NCBI GenBank assembly: GCA_007133205.1
Contig: SLND01000040.1
Span: 1 to 59,064 of the forward strand
From: Natronospiraceae bacterium
GTDB lineage: Bacteria > Pseudomonadota > Gammaproteobacteria > Natronospirales > Natronospiraceae
Reading direction: 5' to 3'
Length of the DNA stretch: 59,064 nt
In this document: in pieces, positions 57,700-59,064 of the stretch
Layout of the letters: the number at the start of each line of letters is the position of its first letter
Numbering within the stretch: the first letter of the stretch is position 1
Translations under genes and position numbers: made by a program
The notes under the pieces: model-generated
Databases searched by the model: none
Told to the model about the DNA's origin: nothing
The model's input: only the letters and a program-made list of their open reading frames with translations

Positions 57700-59064
57700 T
57701 TACTTTTTCAGATCATTCCATCCGGCATCCGGCTTGAAGCGATCGCCATAGCTTTGCTGCAGTTTCTCCAGCCGGGAAACCACATTGTCCAGTCCTTCCG
57801 AGCGGGCGTAATTGATCGGTCCACCACGGAAGGGTGCGAAACCGGTGCCGAAAATGACGCCGCCATCCAGGATTTCCTCGTCCTCGACAATGGCCTCGCG
57901 CAGACAGGCGACCGCTGTATTGACCATCGGCAGAATCAGGCGGTCCTGGAGATCCTCCGGACCCTGTTTGGCCTTTTCCCGATCCTTCCTGGCCTTGCCA
58001 TCATCGCCCCACTGGTAGAAGCCTTCGCCGCTCTTCTTGCCAAGCTTTCCGGCCTCAACTCTTTCCTCGAGTTGCTTCGGAACCGGATTGCCAAACTCCT
58101 TGCCGAGTATTTGCGCGACAGAAAGACCGACGTCCAGACCTACAAGGTCAGCCAGCTCCACCGGCCCCATGGGCATGCCGAAGTCGGTTGCTGCCTTGTC
58201 GATTGCCTCCAGGGGCACACCGTCCTCGGCAGCGAGTACGGCTTCCATCATGTAGGGCATCAGAATCCGGTTGACGAGAAAGCCTGGTGCACTCTTGCAG
58301 GGCACGGGCAGGCGATCAATGTGTCGGACGAAGGCAAGCGCCCGCTTCATGACTTCGCTGTCGGTGTCCTCACTGTGAATCACCTCTACCAGGGGCATCT
58401 TGGGAACCGGATTGAAGAAGTGGATTCCGACAAGACGCTCCGGCCTGGAAAGGACCGTATTCAGTGTCTGAAGGCGGATGCTGGAAGTGTTTGTGGCCAG
58501 AACCGCTTCCGGTTTCATCTTGCCCTCGAGTTCCTTGTAGAGCGCCTGCTTGGCATCCACATCCTCGAAAATCGCCTCAATGACCACATCAGCCTCTTTG
58601 GCCCCATCGCCCGAGACATCGGCCTTCAGGCGCCCGACTGCGTCATTGATCTTGTCTTCGGTCTTGAGCTTCTTTCCGAACAGTTTCTGTGCCCGGTCCA
58701 GGGCGGGCTGGATGAATTTCTCTTCGCGATCCTGCAGAGTGACTTCGTAGCCACGCAGCGCCGCCCACGCGGCAATGTCACCGCCCATGACCCCGGCACC
58801 GACCACATGGACCTTCTTGAGATCGAGATCCTTCTTGTTGCCCAGGCCCTTGAGCTTGTCCTGCAGCAGGAAGACCCTTACCAGGTTGCGCGCCGTTTCG
58901 CCCATCATGAGGCGCGCGATGGACTGGGCTTCCTCGCGATACATCCGTGAGGCATTACCCCAGTGCTTGCGCCACAGATCGATGATGGCGTAGGGAGCGG
59001 GGTAATGATCCTTTCTGGCCTTGCCGGCCACCTGTTTTTCCATCTGCGAAGCGATGATGCCACG
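57700..59064 (-). CDS. FadB/FadJ-type fatty-acid oxidation multifunctional enzyme (5' part off window)
   Basis: 455 codons (454 residues plus stop) of the C-terminal part are visible; the frame continues past the right edge, and the first codons still belong to the end of the crotonase domain (RGIIASQ). The visible part is a 3-hydroxyacyl-CoA dehydrogenase: NAD loop VHVVGAGVMGGDIAAW, ATNTSSIRLQTL, GIHFFNPVPKMPLVEVI, APGFLVNRILMPYMMEA and a second C-terminal dehydrogenase domain with GTGFAPFRGGPINYA. It catalyses the hydration and dehydrogenation steps of beta-oxidation. Whether it is FadB or FadJ cannot be settled without the N-terminus and the thiolase partner, which are outside. Confidence 0.92.
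   Translation of the reverse strand, partial: RGIIASQMEKQVAGKARKDHYPAPYAIIDLWRKHWGNASRMYREEAQSIARLMMGETARNLVRVFLLQDKLKGLGNKKDLDLKKVHVVGAGVMGGDIAAWAALRGYEVTLQDREEKFIQPALDRAQKLFGKKLKTEDKINDAVGRLKADVSGDGAKEADVVIEAIFEDVDAKQALYKELEGKMKPEAVLATNTSSIRLQTLNTVLSRPERLVGIHFFNPVPKMPLVEVIHSEDTDSEVMKRALAFVRHIDRLPVPCKSAPGFLVNRILMPYMMEAVLAAEDGVPLEAIDKAATDFGMPMGPVELADLVGLDVGLSVAQILGKEFGNPVPKQLEERVEAGKLGKKSGEGFYQWGDDGKARKDREKAKQGPEDLQDRLILPMVNTAVACLREAIVEDEEILDGGVIFGTGFAPFRGGPINYARSEGLDNVVSRLEKLQQSYGDRFKPDAGWNDLKK

Noticed and set aside
57652-58950. 432-codon plus-strand frame opposite the fadB/fadJ-type gene
   Set aside because: Antisense shadow of the dehydrogenase gene.
1-59064. CRISPR array, tRNA, rRNA, insertion sequence or prophage
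   Set aside because: No regularly spaced repeats, cloverleaf or CCA-type ends, transposase or phage genes were seen on reading.

Overview
The window is about 59 kb of GC-rich (roughly 60 %) bacterial chromosome with densely packed genes, many of them overlapping by 1 to 8 bases. The gene set (glcDEF, prkA-yeaH-spoVR, the gsp pseudopilin operon, and fabD-fabG-acpP-fabF-pabB-pabC-mltG-tmk-holB-pilZ) is that of a gammaproteobacterium. Many proteins are rich in Asp and Glu (GspH, the RND adaptor, a Glu/Arg coiled-coil lipoprotein). Together with the gene order this suggests a halophilic or haloalkaliphilic member of the Chromatiales/Ectothiorhodospiraceae or a relative; this is inference, and no marker gene such as rRNA is present. 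I saw no tRNA, rRNA, insertion sequence, prophage or CRISPR array.

Layout. 1-7.4 kb: a truncated alkyl-DHAP-synthase-like FAD oxidase divergent from an AraC regulator, a coiled-coil lipoprotein, and the glycolate oxidase operon glcDEF. 7.5-14.9 kb: a histone-deacetylase-family enzyme, murB, an M17 aminopeptidase overlapping folM, a folK-like gene running tail to tail into folM, a 494-residue lipoprotein of unknown function and an EamA transporter. 15.2-19.9 kb: the stress-associated operon prkA-yeaH-spoVR. 20-28.5 kb: on the minus strand, an aminotransferase, a soluble aldose dehydrogenase, a small lipoprotein, an aldehyde dehydrogenase and an ATP-grasp/CocE hydrolase pair; a small membrane protein is on the plus strand. 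28.6-42.2 kb: plus-strand genes for a macro-domain protein, cardiolipin synthase, a dual-specificity phosphatase, an RND efflux pair, a divergent UppP-like protein, a large propeller/GAF/GGDEF sensor, a small alpha/beta hydrolase and an unknown membrane protein. 42.2-48.0 kb: gspGHIJKLMN on the minus strand, without gspCDEF. 48.2-57.0 kb: fatty-acid synthesis and p-aminobenzoate genes followed by mltG, tmk, holB and a PilZ gene. 57.1-59.1 kb: a YciA-type thioesterase and the C-terminal part of a FadB/FadJ-type enzyme that runs off the window.

The genes form functional blocks: glycolate entry into central metabolism; type II lipid, folate and DNA precursor supply (fab, pab, tmk, holB); envelope functions (murB, mltG, uppP-like, cls, RND pump, T2SS); and signalling (PrkA kinase, c-di-GMP synthesis by the GGDEF sensor, c-di-GMP binding by PilZ). 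The least explained feature is a nested-hairpin intergenic repeat of about 196 bp. It is present twice, both times between convergent genes, with one compensatory base-pair change in its outer stem. Other points worth a second look are a run of four hairpins before fabD, a UppP homologue lacking the usual catalytic Glu, a PabB with PIAGT instead of PIKGT, and the ATP-grasp/CocE pair.
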